DNA of 12,959 bases, taken from positions 1-12,959 of the forward strand of contig DAMCZI010000074.1 of assembly GCA_032095175.1 (NCBI GenBank). The letters run 5' to 3'. The position numbers and the translations under genes were made by a program. This DNA is from DAMCZI01 sp032095175. GTDB taxonomy: Bacteria > Bacillota > Clostridia > Clostridiales > Caloramatoraceae. Below are positions 6,986 to 12,959 of this stretch, in pieces. The notes beneath the pieces are model-generated. The model searched no databases, was not told where the DNA came from, and saw only the letters and a list, made by a program, of their open reading frames with translations. Position 1 is the stretch's first letter, and each line of letters opens with the position of its first letter.

Positions 6986-8197
6986 ATGGAAAAGTGGTTA
7001 TCAGAAAAATGGTATACTAGTAAGTGGAATCATTTAGATGAAGTGACAAAAAACTTTAAGTTTCAGGATAAAATTAAAATCCATGATGTTACACTTCGTG
7101 ATGGAGAACAGCAAGCTGGTTTGGTCTTGAATGCTGATCAAAAAATAAGACTTGCCGAAAAAATGGCTGAGGTTGGTATTCATAGAATAGAGGCTGGTAT
7201 GCCTGCAGTATCTAAGCAGGATTCTGATGCTATTAAGGAAATAGTTAAGAGAAATTTAGGACCAGAAATTTTTGGCTTTGCTAGATGCATGGTTCAAGAT
7301 GTAAAGAGAGCTGCTGATTGTGGTGTAAAGGGAATCGTTATTGAAATCCCTTCTAATGAGCAAATGATTAAGGAAGCGTATGGTTGGACACTAGAAAAAG
7401 CAATTGATTTGTCAGTAAAGGCAACACAAGCAGCCCATGAGGCAGGACTGTATACTGTATTTTTCCCAATTGATATGACAAGAGCTAATATAGATTGGGT
7501 ATTAAACCTGGTGGAAAAGGTAGCTTCTGATGGTTATATGGATGCACTAGCTATTGTAGATACTATGGGTGGGCTTGCACCTCAAACAGTACCTTATTTT
7601 GTGGACGTAGTTAAGAGCCGTATTAATAAACCTATTGAATTACACTTTCATGATGATTTTGGCTTTGGTAGTGCAAATAGCATTATGGGATTGGCAGCAG
7701 GTGCTGATGTTGTGCATACCACAATTTCTGCTGCTGGGGAAAGAGCAGGTAATGCTTCTTATGAGGATATTGCAATGGCTTTGTTAACAATGTACGGTGT
7801 GAATCTCGGATTGAATTATTCACAGATTTATCCTCTTTCCAAGTTGTTTAGGAGTATGGTGGATTTCCCTGTTAGAGGTAATAGAGGTATTGTAGGAGAT
7901 GATATATTTAAAATTGAATCAGGAATTGTAGCAGGTTGGTATCAAAATGTTAAAAATACCAATCCACTTTTAGTAAGTCCGTATTTACCAGAACTGGTTG
8001 GACATAATCCTACAGAGATTGTATTAGGCAAACACAGTGGTACACCTTCTCTTGATTATTGGTTAGATAAATATAATATTAAACTAGATAAAGATAATAA
8101 AACAGAATTGCTTAACAAAATTAAGCTTGTTGCTTTTCAAAAATGTGGATTACTGAGTGAAAAAGATTTCTTAGAATGTACAAAAGAGTACAGATAG
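6986..8197 (+). CDS. DRE-TIM metalloenzyme, homocitrate/isopropylmalate synthase-like
   Basis: This 403-residue protein belongs to the HMGL-like (DRE-TIM) superfamily of TIM-barrel enzymes with a divalent metal. The ATG at 6986 has AGGAGG 9 bases upstream. The signature TLRDGEQQAG puts Arg38, Asp39 and Glu41 in the active site; the metal-binding HFHDDFG has His220 and His222; ISAAGERAGNAS follows, and GKHSG at 348-352 marks the C-terminal subdomain shared with NifV and LeuA. Family reactions are acetyl-CoA plus 2-keto acid condensation (homocitrate, isopropylmalate, citramalate) or retro-aldol/retro-Claisen cleavage (HMG-CoA lyase, 4-hydroxy-2-ketovalerate aldolase). No LeuA regulatory domain is present. 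No nif or leucine genes are nearby. Being last in the dehydratase operon, it may handle a 2-keto-3-deoxy acid, which is itself a 4-hydroxy-2-keto acid, either by cleavage or by condensation with acetyl-CoA. The real substrate is unknown. Confidence 0.88.
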   Translation: MEKWLSEKWYTSKWNHLDEVTKNFKFQDKIKIHDVTLRDGEQQAGLVLNADQKIRLAEKMAEVGIHRIEAGMPAVSKQDSDAIKEIVKRNLGPEIFGFARCMVQDVKRAADCGVKGIVIEIPSNEQMIKEAYGWTLEKAIDLSVKATQAAHEAGLYTVFFPIDMTRANIDWVLNLVEKVASDGYMDALAIVDTMGGLAPQTVPYFVDVVKSRINKPIELHFHDDFGFGSANSIMGLAAGADVVHTTISAAGERAGNASYEDIAMALLTMYGVNLGLNYSQIYPLSKLFRSMVDFPVRGNRGIVGDDIFKIESGIVAGWYQNVKNTNPLLVSPYLPELVGHNPTEIVLGKHSGTPSLDYWLDKYNIKLDKDNKTELLNKIKLVAFQKCGLLSEKDFLECTKEYR

Positions 8198-8206
8198 TAC
8201 TTTTTT
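8182..8206 (+). terminator. Terminator overlapping the operon's last codons
   Basis: AAAAGAGTAC (8182-8191), a 5-base loop, then GTACTTTTTT (8197-8206) forms a 10-bp stem that runs into a T tract. The stem includes the last codons and the stop of the DRE-TIM gene. A second, stronger terminator follows at 8273. Confidence 0.65.
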
Positions 8207-8272
8207 ATACATTCTATAGGATATTAACAATATTAAATAAAATAAGCTGATAACAAATAAAATTACTCATGG

Positions 8273-8322
8273 GGTTGCCATACTATTTCAAATAGTGTGA
8301 CAGCCTTCTTTTATTTTTATTG
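8273..8322 (+). terminator. Second terminator of the operon
   Basis: GGTTGCCATACTATTT (8273-8288) pairs with AAATAGTGTGACAGCC (8290-8305), with two G-T wobbles and one mismatch. It is followed by TTCTTTTATTTTTATTG. This is a typical rho-independent terminator about 75 bases after the DRE-TIM stop. Confidence 0.8.
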
Positions 8323-8611
8323 TATAAAAGGTAAATGGTATCTTAAAAAACTATAAAGTTAGACTTAATGTAGAATATTGCTGAAAGTATGTAAATCATA
8401 TATCCATAACTATGATGGTGAAAACGTAAGAAATACTATTATAAGTGAGTAGTTTCTATGAGAAATTAGATAATATGAAAAAAGTTGAGAGTAATTTATT
8501 TCAGGTATTAATATAAAATAGAATATAGTAATATTAATACTCAATAAGCATAAATGACTATTATTGAACTTTAGAATAGATATATTAGTAATATATAAAT
8601 CTGCTTAAATA
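8323..8611. other. AT-rich gap without a recognisable gene
   Basis: No open frame of useful length or RBS is visible on either strand. The only structure seen is a short inverted repeat, GTATTAATAT (8505-8514) with ATATTAATAC (8531-8540), which may be chance in such AT-rich DNA. Confidence 0.5.
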
Positions 8612-8658
8612 AATAGGCACCTGGTTATATACCTTATGGTGTTGCTCAGGTGCTTATT
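8612..8658. terminator. Hairpin in the gap before the relic gene
   Basis: AATAGGCACCTG (8612-8623) pairs with CAGGTGCTTATT (8647-8658), 12 bp with one G-T wobble, around a 23-base loop. It is followed by ATAACTATAA rather than a T tract, so it may be a remnant terminator of a lost gene or some other RNA structure. Confidence 0.45.
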
Positions 8659-8663
8659 ATAAC

Positions 8664-9159
8664 TATAAACTACTATCTACAGCTTGGTATTTACTTAATA
8701 TAGAATTATTAATTAAGGGTTATACATATGAAAAAATCAGATCCTGTGAAATGAATGGCAGTCTTGAAAATCCACGGCCTTGTAAACAGCTGGAATATGT
8801 GAATTTATCAATGGTGAATCCAAGAGAAGATAAAGAGGTTTACTGGTATCAAATTGGAGAATTTAAGAGCAGGAATGTTTAGAAAATAAATAAAGAAGAA
8901 ATAAAGAAAAAAGTTAATGATGAAATTAATTTAAAGAGATTAAAATACTGTAGTTTTTTGATTACAGTAAAGTGATTAATACGATAGAAAGCCTACCAGA
9001 TGAAATAGACATAGATAAATCCGATAATTGGATAAAAACCTGGAATTTACCAATTAAGATATCCTTTGTTAATAGCAAGAGGGAGCTTGAAGCAAAAAAA
9101 CGGAATCTACAAGTATTTTAGATAAAATATTTAAAAGGGATAAAAGAAGGAAAAAGTAA
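8664..9159 (+). pseudogene. Multiply frameshifted relic of an unknown gene
   Basis: Coding-like sequence on the plus strand is split into pieces in different frames. One frame is open from about 8664, with its first ATG at 8751, and ends at TAG 8880-8882 (contains PCKQLEYVNLSMVNPREDKE, then VYWYQIGEFKSRNV). A second ends at TGA 8973-8975 (INKEEIKKKVNDEINLKRLK). A third starts at 8972 and ends at TAG 9119-9121 (IESLPDEIDIDKSDNWIKTW). A fourth frame, reached by slipping in the seven-A run near 9093-9099, ends at TAA 9157-9159 with a basic tail (KRDKRRKK). The amino acid make-up looks like real protein, and no piece has a good RBS. I do not recognise the family. It lies directly upstream of the toxin-antitoxin promoter. 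Confidence 0.5.
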
Positions 9160-9211
9160 GGCTGGAAAATTGTAAACTATAGTTGATTTTAATATGATGA
9201 TAAATTTGGTG

Positions 9212-9240
9212 TTGTATTTTAAGTAAAATTAGCATACAAT
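9212..9240 (+). promoter_or_regulatory. Sigma-A-type promoter of the toxin-antitoxin operon
   Basis: A -35 box TTGTAT (9212-9217) and a -10 box TACAAT (9235-9240) are separated by 17 bases, which is optimal. Transcription would start near 9247, inside the palindrome at 9237-9259 and just before the antitoxin start codon. Confidence 0.7.
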
Positions 9241-9259
9241 AATATCAACAATATTATTG
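9237..9259. promoter_or_regulatory. Palindromic operator over the -10 box
   Basis: CAATAATAT (9237-9245), 5 bases, then ATATTATTG (9251-9259) make a perfect 9-bp inverted repeat that overlaps the -10 box and the start site. Phd/YefM antitoxins repress their own operons by binding such palindromes, so this is the probable autoregulation site. Confidence 0.65.
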
Positions 9260-9272
9260 CGAGGTGATATAT

Positions 9273-9521
9273 ATGCCAAATATAAAACCAATTTCAGATT
9301 TGCGTAATTATAATGAAGTTTTGAAGGACTGTCAAAATGGAGAGCCTGTTTTTCTTACAAAGAATGGTAGAGGAAAATATGTTCTTATTGATATGGAAGA
9401 GTATGAAAGACAGCAAACAATTTTAAAGCTTTTTGCAAAACTAAATGAAGCAGAGGAAGCTATTAAAACAGGGGAAGAATGGCAAACTTTAGATGATTTA
9501 AAAGCTAGCTTGGGGGTTTAA
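9273..9521 (+). CDS. Antitoxin, Phd/YefM-type
   Basis: This 82-residue protein is the likely antitoxin and autorepressor of the pair. The ATG at 9273 follows GAGGTG by 6 bases; the GTG at 9264 sits in that RBS and is rejected. The N-terminal part (IKPISDLRNYNEVLKDCQNG, then EPVFLTKNGRGKYVLIDMEEY) is the Phd/YefM fold, which dimerises and binds DNA. The C-terminal part (ILKLFAKLNEAEEAIKTGEE) is a charged helix expected to wrap the toxin. The stop codon is 2 bases before the toxin ATG, so translation is coupled. A palindrome upstream fits autoregulation. Confidence 0.88.
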   Translation: MPNIKPISDLRNYNEVLKDCQNGEPVFLTKNGRGKYVLIDMEEYERQQTILKLFAKLNEAEEAIKTGEEWQTLDDLKASLGV

Positions 9522-9523
9522 AA

Positions 9524-9835
9524 ATGGGAACAAAAATTAGAATTAACCCTTTAGCAACTGCTGATTTACAGGAAATAAAAAAGTATATATCAGAGGACAG
9601 TGGGGAAGATGCTGTAAAAACAGTTAAAGATATTATTGAAAAAATTGAAAGATTAGTTGATTTTCCTGAAATGGGAACAATGTTAATGTATAAAATCAGA
9701 TATAAGAGCAAATACAGGTATATTATTTGTGGACAGTATATAATTTTCTATATTTATGAAGAAAACATAGTTTCAATTCAACGTATTTTACATGGAAAGA
9801 GGGACTATATGTCATTACTAAAAAATGATAATTAA
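9524..9835 (+). CDS. Toxin, RelE/ParE superfamily
   Basis: This 103-residue protein has the RelE/ParE fold. It begins IRINPLATADLQEIKKYISE (the family's typical first strand and helix), followed by a second helix (VKDIIEKIERLVDFPEMGT) and the strand pair YRYIICGQYIIFYIYEEN, then VSIQRILHGKRDYMSLL. The RILHGKRDY end is typical of ParE-like members, which poison DNA gyrase, whereas RelE-like members cut mRNA on the ribosome. Length and ending favour ParE-like, but the target cannot be fixed from sequence. The GGGGG of the antitoxin's last codons serves as ribosome binding site. Confidence 0.88.
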   Translation: MGTKIRINPLATADLQEIKKYISEDSGEDAVKTVKDIIEKIERLVDFPEMGTMLMYKIRYKSKYRYIICGQYIIFYIYEENIVSIQRILHGKRDYMSLLKNDN

Positions 9836-9839
9836 TTTG

Positions 9840-9914
9840 GTTATGCACTCCCGCTGGAAGTATGATTGCTATTGCTCCTACGCGGTGGGATCAGGCACCT
9901 TCGGAATGCATAAA
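9840..9914. repeat. Dispersed repeat R3 with hairpin ends
   Basis: The third, most diverged R copy has its core at 9858-9904 (AAGTATGATTGCTATTGCTC, then GGGATCAGGCACCT). Here the flanks pair: TTATGCACTCC (9841-9851) with GGAATGCATAA (9903-9913), with one mismatch, so the whole unit can fold as one hairpin. It starts 5 bases after the toxin stop codon and may be a mobile insert. Confidence 0.55.
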
Positions 9915-9942
9915 AAAGATTTAAGACATTCTAACATATGGT

Positions 9943-9995
9943 AAAAAGGCTACCGTCTAACGAATTATTCAATCGTTAAAGCGATAGCCCTTTTA
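9943..9995 (+). terminator. Terminator after the toxin-antitoxin operon
   Basis: AAAAAGGCTACCG, then TAACGA on the left arm pair with TCGTTA and CGATAGCCCTTTT on the right arm, around a short loop near 9965-9970. The right arm ends in TTTT and then ATTATA. It is a strong hairpin that probably ends transcription of the toxin-antitoxin pair. No gene was seen in the rest of 9996-10175. Confidence 0.75.
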
Positions 9996-10191
9996 TTATA
10001 AATAAAAGTAATAAAATATATTAAACTATCTCTGTTTGGCTCCTATTGCTTGTAAATAAAGAAGCTTGAACCACTATATTTGGTAGCATCTACTGGAAGT
10101 GAAATTTTTTATCAATCAATATAGATTTACTATAATGTAGTTAAAGGTAATTGATATAATAAAGATAAATAATATTTAGGAGTTGTGCTTT

Positions 10192-11343
10192 ATGTTAATA
10201 CAATGTACGAAAAAGCTATTAGATGAACTAAATTTAAAGCCTGTTTTAGATGTAGAGGAAGAGCCTCTATTTTCTTGGCATGCTAATTTAATAACGTTAA
10301 GTCGTAAAAAAGCTGTAGTCCTTGTTAATGATAAAAATAGATATATTGTTGTCTTACATGGACTAAAGAAAATTGATTTTAAAAAGCTTGATGAACTTAT
10401 AATAAAGGCTATTCGTGAAACCTTTCTTGATGAATGCATAAAAAATGATATTATAGATGAATTTATAAATCACTCTAAGGAAATCGTCTATACAAAAACA
10501 AAGGATAAAACATCTGTTGCTAGAATGAACAAATCATGTGAGCCTTTAGGTTATTATAAAGAGCCTCTTTGTAATCAATCAATTGTTCAATGTGCTTTAT
10601 GTAAGAAGGTAAACAGATTTTTAGTGGGCAATGGGAAAGAATATATTACACCTAGTGAAGAATTATTTAAGGACCTGGAAGCTCTTTCGGATAAATCTAT
10701 TTTTAGTTCCAGAGCTTTAGTACTTAAGGTGAAATTAGATCTAGAAACCTATAATGTATGGAGAAAAATTGTTGTTCCTATAAATATTACATTTAATAAC
10801 CTTCATAAAATACTTCAGGCGACTTTTGGATGGAAGAATTATCATCTTCATGAATTTTATATTTATGAAAATGAATTGGATGATAATTTTCCTAATGATA
10901 TATTTATTAATCATCCAGCATACATCAAAGAAGGCTATAAGCCAGTTGTTAATTTAGTTGACAGTGAAGAAACATTTGAATATCCAAAGGAAATAGAAAT
11001 GAAGCTTGAAAGAAATATAAAACTTTCAGAGTATATTCCAAAATTTAAAATGATGAAGTACAACTATGATTTTGGAGATAACTGGCAGCATATTATAGAA
11101 GTCGAAGAAGTAATTGAGGACTATGATAAAAATTACTCTATTTGTCTTGAAGGTGAGGGAAACACACCACCTGAGGATGTAGGTGGCGAGGGCGGATATG
11201 AAGAATTCCTTAAAATAATTGATGATAATAACCATCCTGAGCATAATAGCTTTTTAGCTTGGGGAGAAAGCCAAGGGTATAGGAATTTTGATATTGAGAT
11301 GGTTAATAGGGAGCTTAAATCTGGATATAGGATGAGTTGGTAA
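10192..11343 (+). CDS. DUF6933 plus plasmid pRiA4b ORF-3-like protein
   Basis: This is a 383-residue soluble protein of unknown function. The ATG at 10192 follows TAGGAG by 9 bases; the TTG at 10183 directly abuts that site and is rejected. Residues about 1-110 (MLIQCTKKLLDELNLKP, FSWHANLITLSRKKAVVLVN) fit the DUF6933 domain. A linker has cysteines (CEPLGYYKEPLCNQ, QCALCKK) that could bind a metal. Residues about 180-380 are the PRiA4_ORF3 fold: ALVLKVKLDLETYNVWRKIV, LHKILQATFGWKNYHLHEFY, YNYDFGDNWQHIIEVEE and PPEDVGGEGGYEEFL. No enzymatic role is established for the family, which is common on plasmids and genomic islands. Transcription seems independent of neighbours. A TATAAT at 10131 could be part of its promoter, but the -35 is poor. 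Confidence 0.85.
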   Translation: MLIQCTKKLLDELNLKPVLDVEEEPLFSWHANLITLSRKKAVVLVNDKNRYIVVLHGLKKIDFKKLDELIIKAIRETFLDECIKNDIIDEFINHSKEIVYTKTKDKTSVARMNKSCEPLGYYKEPLCNQSIVQCALCKKVNRFLVGNGKEYITPSEELFKDLEALSDKSIFSSRALVLKVKLDLETYNVWRKIVVPINITFNNLHKILQATFGWKNYHLHEFYIYENELDDNFPNDIFINHPAYIKEGYKPVVNLVDSEETFEYPKEIEMKLERNIKLSEYIPKFKMMKYNYDFGDNWQHIIEVEEVIEDYDKNYSICLEGEGNTPPEDVGGEGGYEEFLKIIDDNNHPEHNSFLAWGESQGYRNFDIEMVNRELKSGYRMSW

Positions 11344-11513
11344 AGAATGAAAAATGCTATATGCTACTTGATGAAATTCAACAGGTTGAACATGGGGAAA
11401 AGGCTGTGAAATCTTTTCTTGTGGATTTTGATGTGGACATATATATTACAGGATCTAATGCCTATTTGTTATCTTCAGAGCTTTCAACATTGATATCAGG
11501 ACGATATGTTGTT
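11344..11513 (+). pseudogene. Fragment of AAA_14/DUF4143-type ATPase
   Basis: About 55 residues match the middle of the widespread AAA_14 ATPases (often followed by DUF4143): the Walker B-like YMLLDEIQQVE, then DVDIYITGSNAYLLSSELST and LISGRYV. Full proteins are about 400 residues. The Walker A part and everything after SGRYV are missing, and the fragment overlaps the end of the preceding gene. It is open from TTG 11337 to a stop at 11568-11570, but the residues past 11513 do not look like this family. It is a remnant, not a gene. Confidence 0.8.
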
Positions 11514-11619
11514 TTTATTTGTATATGTTTGCCCTATATGTGGTCATACAGTAATTGGAGAAGCTCATGATAAATGTCCAATTTGTGGTGCAAAACAGGA
11601 AATGTATAGGGTAATTTAA
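11506..11619 (+). pseudogene. Rubrerythrin C-terminal rubredoxin fragment
   Basis: In a different frame from the ATPase fragment, about 34 residues read YVCPICGHTVIGEAHDKC, then PICGAKQEMYRVI and a TAA stop. Two CPICG knuckles with this spacing form the rubredoxin-like iron site at the C-terminus of rubrerythrins (oxidative stress proteins of anaerobes). The four-helix diiron domain is missing. The joint with the ATPase fragment is about 11508-11520, so this is a deletion or recombination scar. Confidence 0.8.
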
Positions 11620-11627
11620 TATAGAAG

Positions 11628-11665
11628 AAGGATGGTTTTTGTCCGTTATTATAAAAATCATCCTT
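11628..11665. terminator. Hairpin after the rubrerythrin tail
   Basis: AAGGATGGTTTTT (11628-11640) pairs with AAAAATCATCCTT (11653-11665), a 13-bp stem with one G-T wobble and a 12-base loop. It follows the rubrerythrin stop by 8 bases and is probably that lost gene's terminator. The nearby TTTTTTT read on the minus strand lies before the hairpin, so it is less fitting for the minus-strand genes. Confidence 0.6.
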
Positions 11666-11795
11666 GCTTCAAAAAAATTTTCTATTTAATTTAAAGACTC
11701 CACTTTATAAAAGGTGAGGCTACATTTATCTACTTCAGATGGGATAGAATTTTAATCTGAGTTTGGATGTTTGATGTACTTAACGAGTGTGCTAT

Positions 11796-12101
11796 TTAAA
11801 CAGTCTTGTTTTCTTCAACGATAGATAGTTCAATCATTTTATCGATAAAACCTCTTACATCACTATAAACAGTGTTTTTATTTTCTTCGTGAGTATCATA
11901 GATAGAAATAAGGTTATCTACAATTTCATTAATATTGGCAGTATTTTTAATTTTTCTTAGAATTGCAGCAGTAGTACCATTAAAAACTAAAAATTTATTT
12001 CCATTATAAGAGTTTATAGGATTTAACATAACGTTATTTTCCAATTCAATAAACTTATAGTGATTAGTTAGTTTATAAAATTGTATTTGCTCATTTTTCA
12101 C
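11796..12101 (-). CDS. PqqD-like RiPP recognition protein
   Basis: This 101-residue protein resembles the PqqD family (RiPP recognition element), small winged-helix proteins that bind the leader of a ribosomally made peptide and present it to modifying enzymes. Supporting segments are NKFLVFNGTTAAILRKIKNT (the family's xLN.TaxxIwxxi pattern), then ANINEIVDNLISIYDTHEEN (the t..eIv..L...y helix) and VRGFIDKMIELSIVEEN (the dv..fi..L...glI end). The start is GTG at 12101, with GAGGAGG 7 bases before it; the overlapping ATG at 12103 runs straight into TGA. It lies 59 bases downstream of an ABC exporter domain on the same strand, typical for lasso, sacti- or related peptide clusters. No precursor peptide or modifying enzyme is visible in the window. 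Confidence 0.75.
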   Translation of the reverse strand: MKNEQIQFYKLTNHYKFIELENNVMLNPINSYNGNKFLVFNGTTAAILRKIKNTANINEIVDNLISIYDTHEENKNTVYSDVRGFIDKMIELSIVEENKTV

Positions 12102-12160
12102 ATTAAAACCTCCTCTTAATAATTTTTAATTATATAGGTTAATGCTAATATTGTTAGCTG

Positions 12161-12943
12161 CTAAACTGCAGCTTGATATTCTTTGTTTTGCTTGTTATAT
12201 AGGGAGTAGTATAATCCCTTCTGTTTTATTAATTCATCATGCTTACCATATTCAACAATGCATCCATCTTGAATTACATATATGCAATCAGCATTTTTAA
12301 TTGTAGAGAGTTTATGTGCAATTACAATTGATGTTCTACCTTTGGAAACATTATTTATAGCTGATTGAACTATCTCTTCAGATATTGAATCTAAGGAAGA
12401 GGTTGCTTCATCGAGAATTAGTATATTTGGATTTTTTATAATTTCACATGCTATACAGATACGCTGCTTTTCTCCACCAGAAAATATACTACCTCTGTCA
12501 CCTACAATGGTATTTATGCCTTCTGGTATTTTATCGATAACTGATTCTATATATGTATCAGCCAAGGCATTCTTAACCTTTGTATCAATAAAACTTGTTT
12601 TATCAAAGTTATAAACAATATTGTCATATAGTGATCTATTAAATAAGAATGGTTCTTGAGATACAAATCCTATTGACTTTCTTAAATCTTCTAATTTATA
12701 TTCTGCAATGTTTTTACCATCAATAAATATATCACCACTATTAGGAGTATAGAATCTAAGTAATAATTGTACTAAGGATGACTTCCCTGAACCACTTGGA
12801 CCAACAAAAGCAATTGTTTGCCCTTTTTTAATCTTGAAATTGATATTCTTTAATACATTCTGCTTGCCATCATAACTAAAATTGATATTTCTAAATTCAA
12901 TGGCACCGTTTCTTAAAACATAATCAAATGTAATCACGAGCAT
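12161..12943 (-). CDS. ABC exporter nucleotide-binding domain (membrane part not seen)
   Basis: This 260-residue ATP-binding domain is of the exporter (MsbA/lantibiotic/peptide) type. Motifs in order: NGAIEFRNINFSYDG A-loop region, Walker A GPSGSGKSS at 48-56, Q-loop GFVSQEPFLF, signature FSGGEKQR (FSGG in place of the usual LSGG/LSGGQ), Walker B NILILDEATSSLDS and H-loop IVIAHKLST. In this family the domain usually forms the C-terminal part of a protein of about 580-720 residues with six membrane helices. Here an in-frame TGA (12950-12952) lies only two codons before the first ATG, and the window ends 16 bases upstream. Either the gene is broken by a frameshift or stop, or it is a stand-alone ATPase partner. 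No good RBS precedes the ATG. With the PqqD-like gene downstream, export of a modified peptide is the likely role. Confidence 0.85.
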   Translation of the reverse strand: MLVITFDYVLRNGAIEFRNINFSYDGKQNVLKNINFKIKKGQTIAFVGPSGSGKSSLVQLLLRFYTPNSGDIFIDGKNIAEYKLEDLRKSIGFVSQEPFLFNRSLYDNIVYNFDKTSFIDTKVKNALADTYIESVIDKIPEGINTIVGDRGSIFSGGEKQRICIACEIIKNPNILILDEATSSLDSISEEIVQSAINNVSKGRTSIVIAHKLSTIKNADCIYVIQDGCIVEYGKHDELIKQKGLYYSLYNKQNKEYQAAV

Positions 12944-12959
12944 TACATCTCATATGTTC

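Noticed and set aside
6986..8197. Calling the DRE-TIM gene nifV or leuA
   Set aside because: No nif or leucine genes are nearby, the LeuA regulatory domain is missing, and the operon partners handle sugar acids. A specific symbol would overstate the evidence.
9505..9711. Minus-strand frame over the toxin
   Set aside because: It is a shadow of the toxin and antitoxin genes.
9858..9904. Similarity of R3 (GCGGTGGGATCAGGCACC) to a T-box antiterminator
   Set aside because: The conserved T-box bulge order (GGTGG then ACCGCG) is not met and no aminoacyl-tRNA or amino acid gene follows.
10176..11244. Minus-strand frames inside the DUF6933/PRiA4 gene
   Set aside because: The plus-strand frame carries recognisable domains over its full length.
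11337..11570. A 77-codon gene
   Set aside because: It lacks Walker A and ends in rubrerythrin DNA read out of frame, so it is a fragment and not a functional gene.

Overview
The window looks like chromosomal DNA of a low-GC, spore-former-type Firmicute close to Clostridium. It is AT-rich, has strong AGGAGG ribosome binding sites, uses TTG and GTG starts, and codes for a sigma-54 activator of the PrpR_N type. No plasmid, phage structural or rRNA/tRNA genes are visible. Assignments come from reading motifs by eye; no database search was possible.

Left part (1-1683): a small zinc-ribbon-like lipoprotein gene (332-147, minus) and a decayed M3-family oligoendopeptidase (1451-517, minus). The peptidase keeps its HEFGH zinc site but has lost its N-terminal half and carries a one-base frameshift near the C-terminus. 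Two copies of a short dispersed repeat (R1, R2) flank this part.

Central part (1702-8206) is the functional core. A sigma-54-dependent regulator (PrpR_N, PAS, AAA+, Fis-type HTH) is followed by a near-consensus -24/-12 promoter at 3901. That promoter drives a probable operon: a KdgT-type 2-keto-3-deoxygluconate permease, a split altronate dehydratase (SAF small subunit plus UxaA large subunit), and a DRE-TIM metallolyase or acyltransferase resembling homocitrate/isopropylmalate synthase. The genes suggest uptake of a sugar acid, dehydration to a 2-keto-3-deoxy acid, and then cleavage or condensation by the DRE-TIM enzyme, with no kinase or classical KDPG aldolase in view. Two diverged copies of a structured element of about 112 bp lie between the operon genes. 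Each folds into two hairpins, and base changes between the copies largely keep the pairing. The first copy also sits inside a 45-bp inverted repeat, like a MITE.

The right part (8207-11795) is an accessory and graveyard region. It has about 1 kb with terminators and a multiply frameshifted relic; a Phd/ParE-type toxin-antitoxin pair with a clear promoter and operator palindrome; a third R repeat with a strong terminator; an intact DUF6933 + PRiA4_ORF3 protein; and a fusion of two gene fragments (AAA_14/DUF4143-type ATPase joined out of frame to a rubrerythrin rubredoxin tail).

The right edge (11796-12959, minus) carries a PqqD-like RiPP recognition protein downstream of the nucleotide-binding domain of a peptide-type ABC exporter. 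This looks like the end of a peptide modification/export cluster that continues beyond the window.
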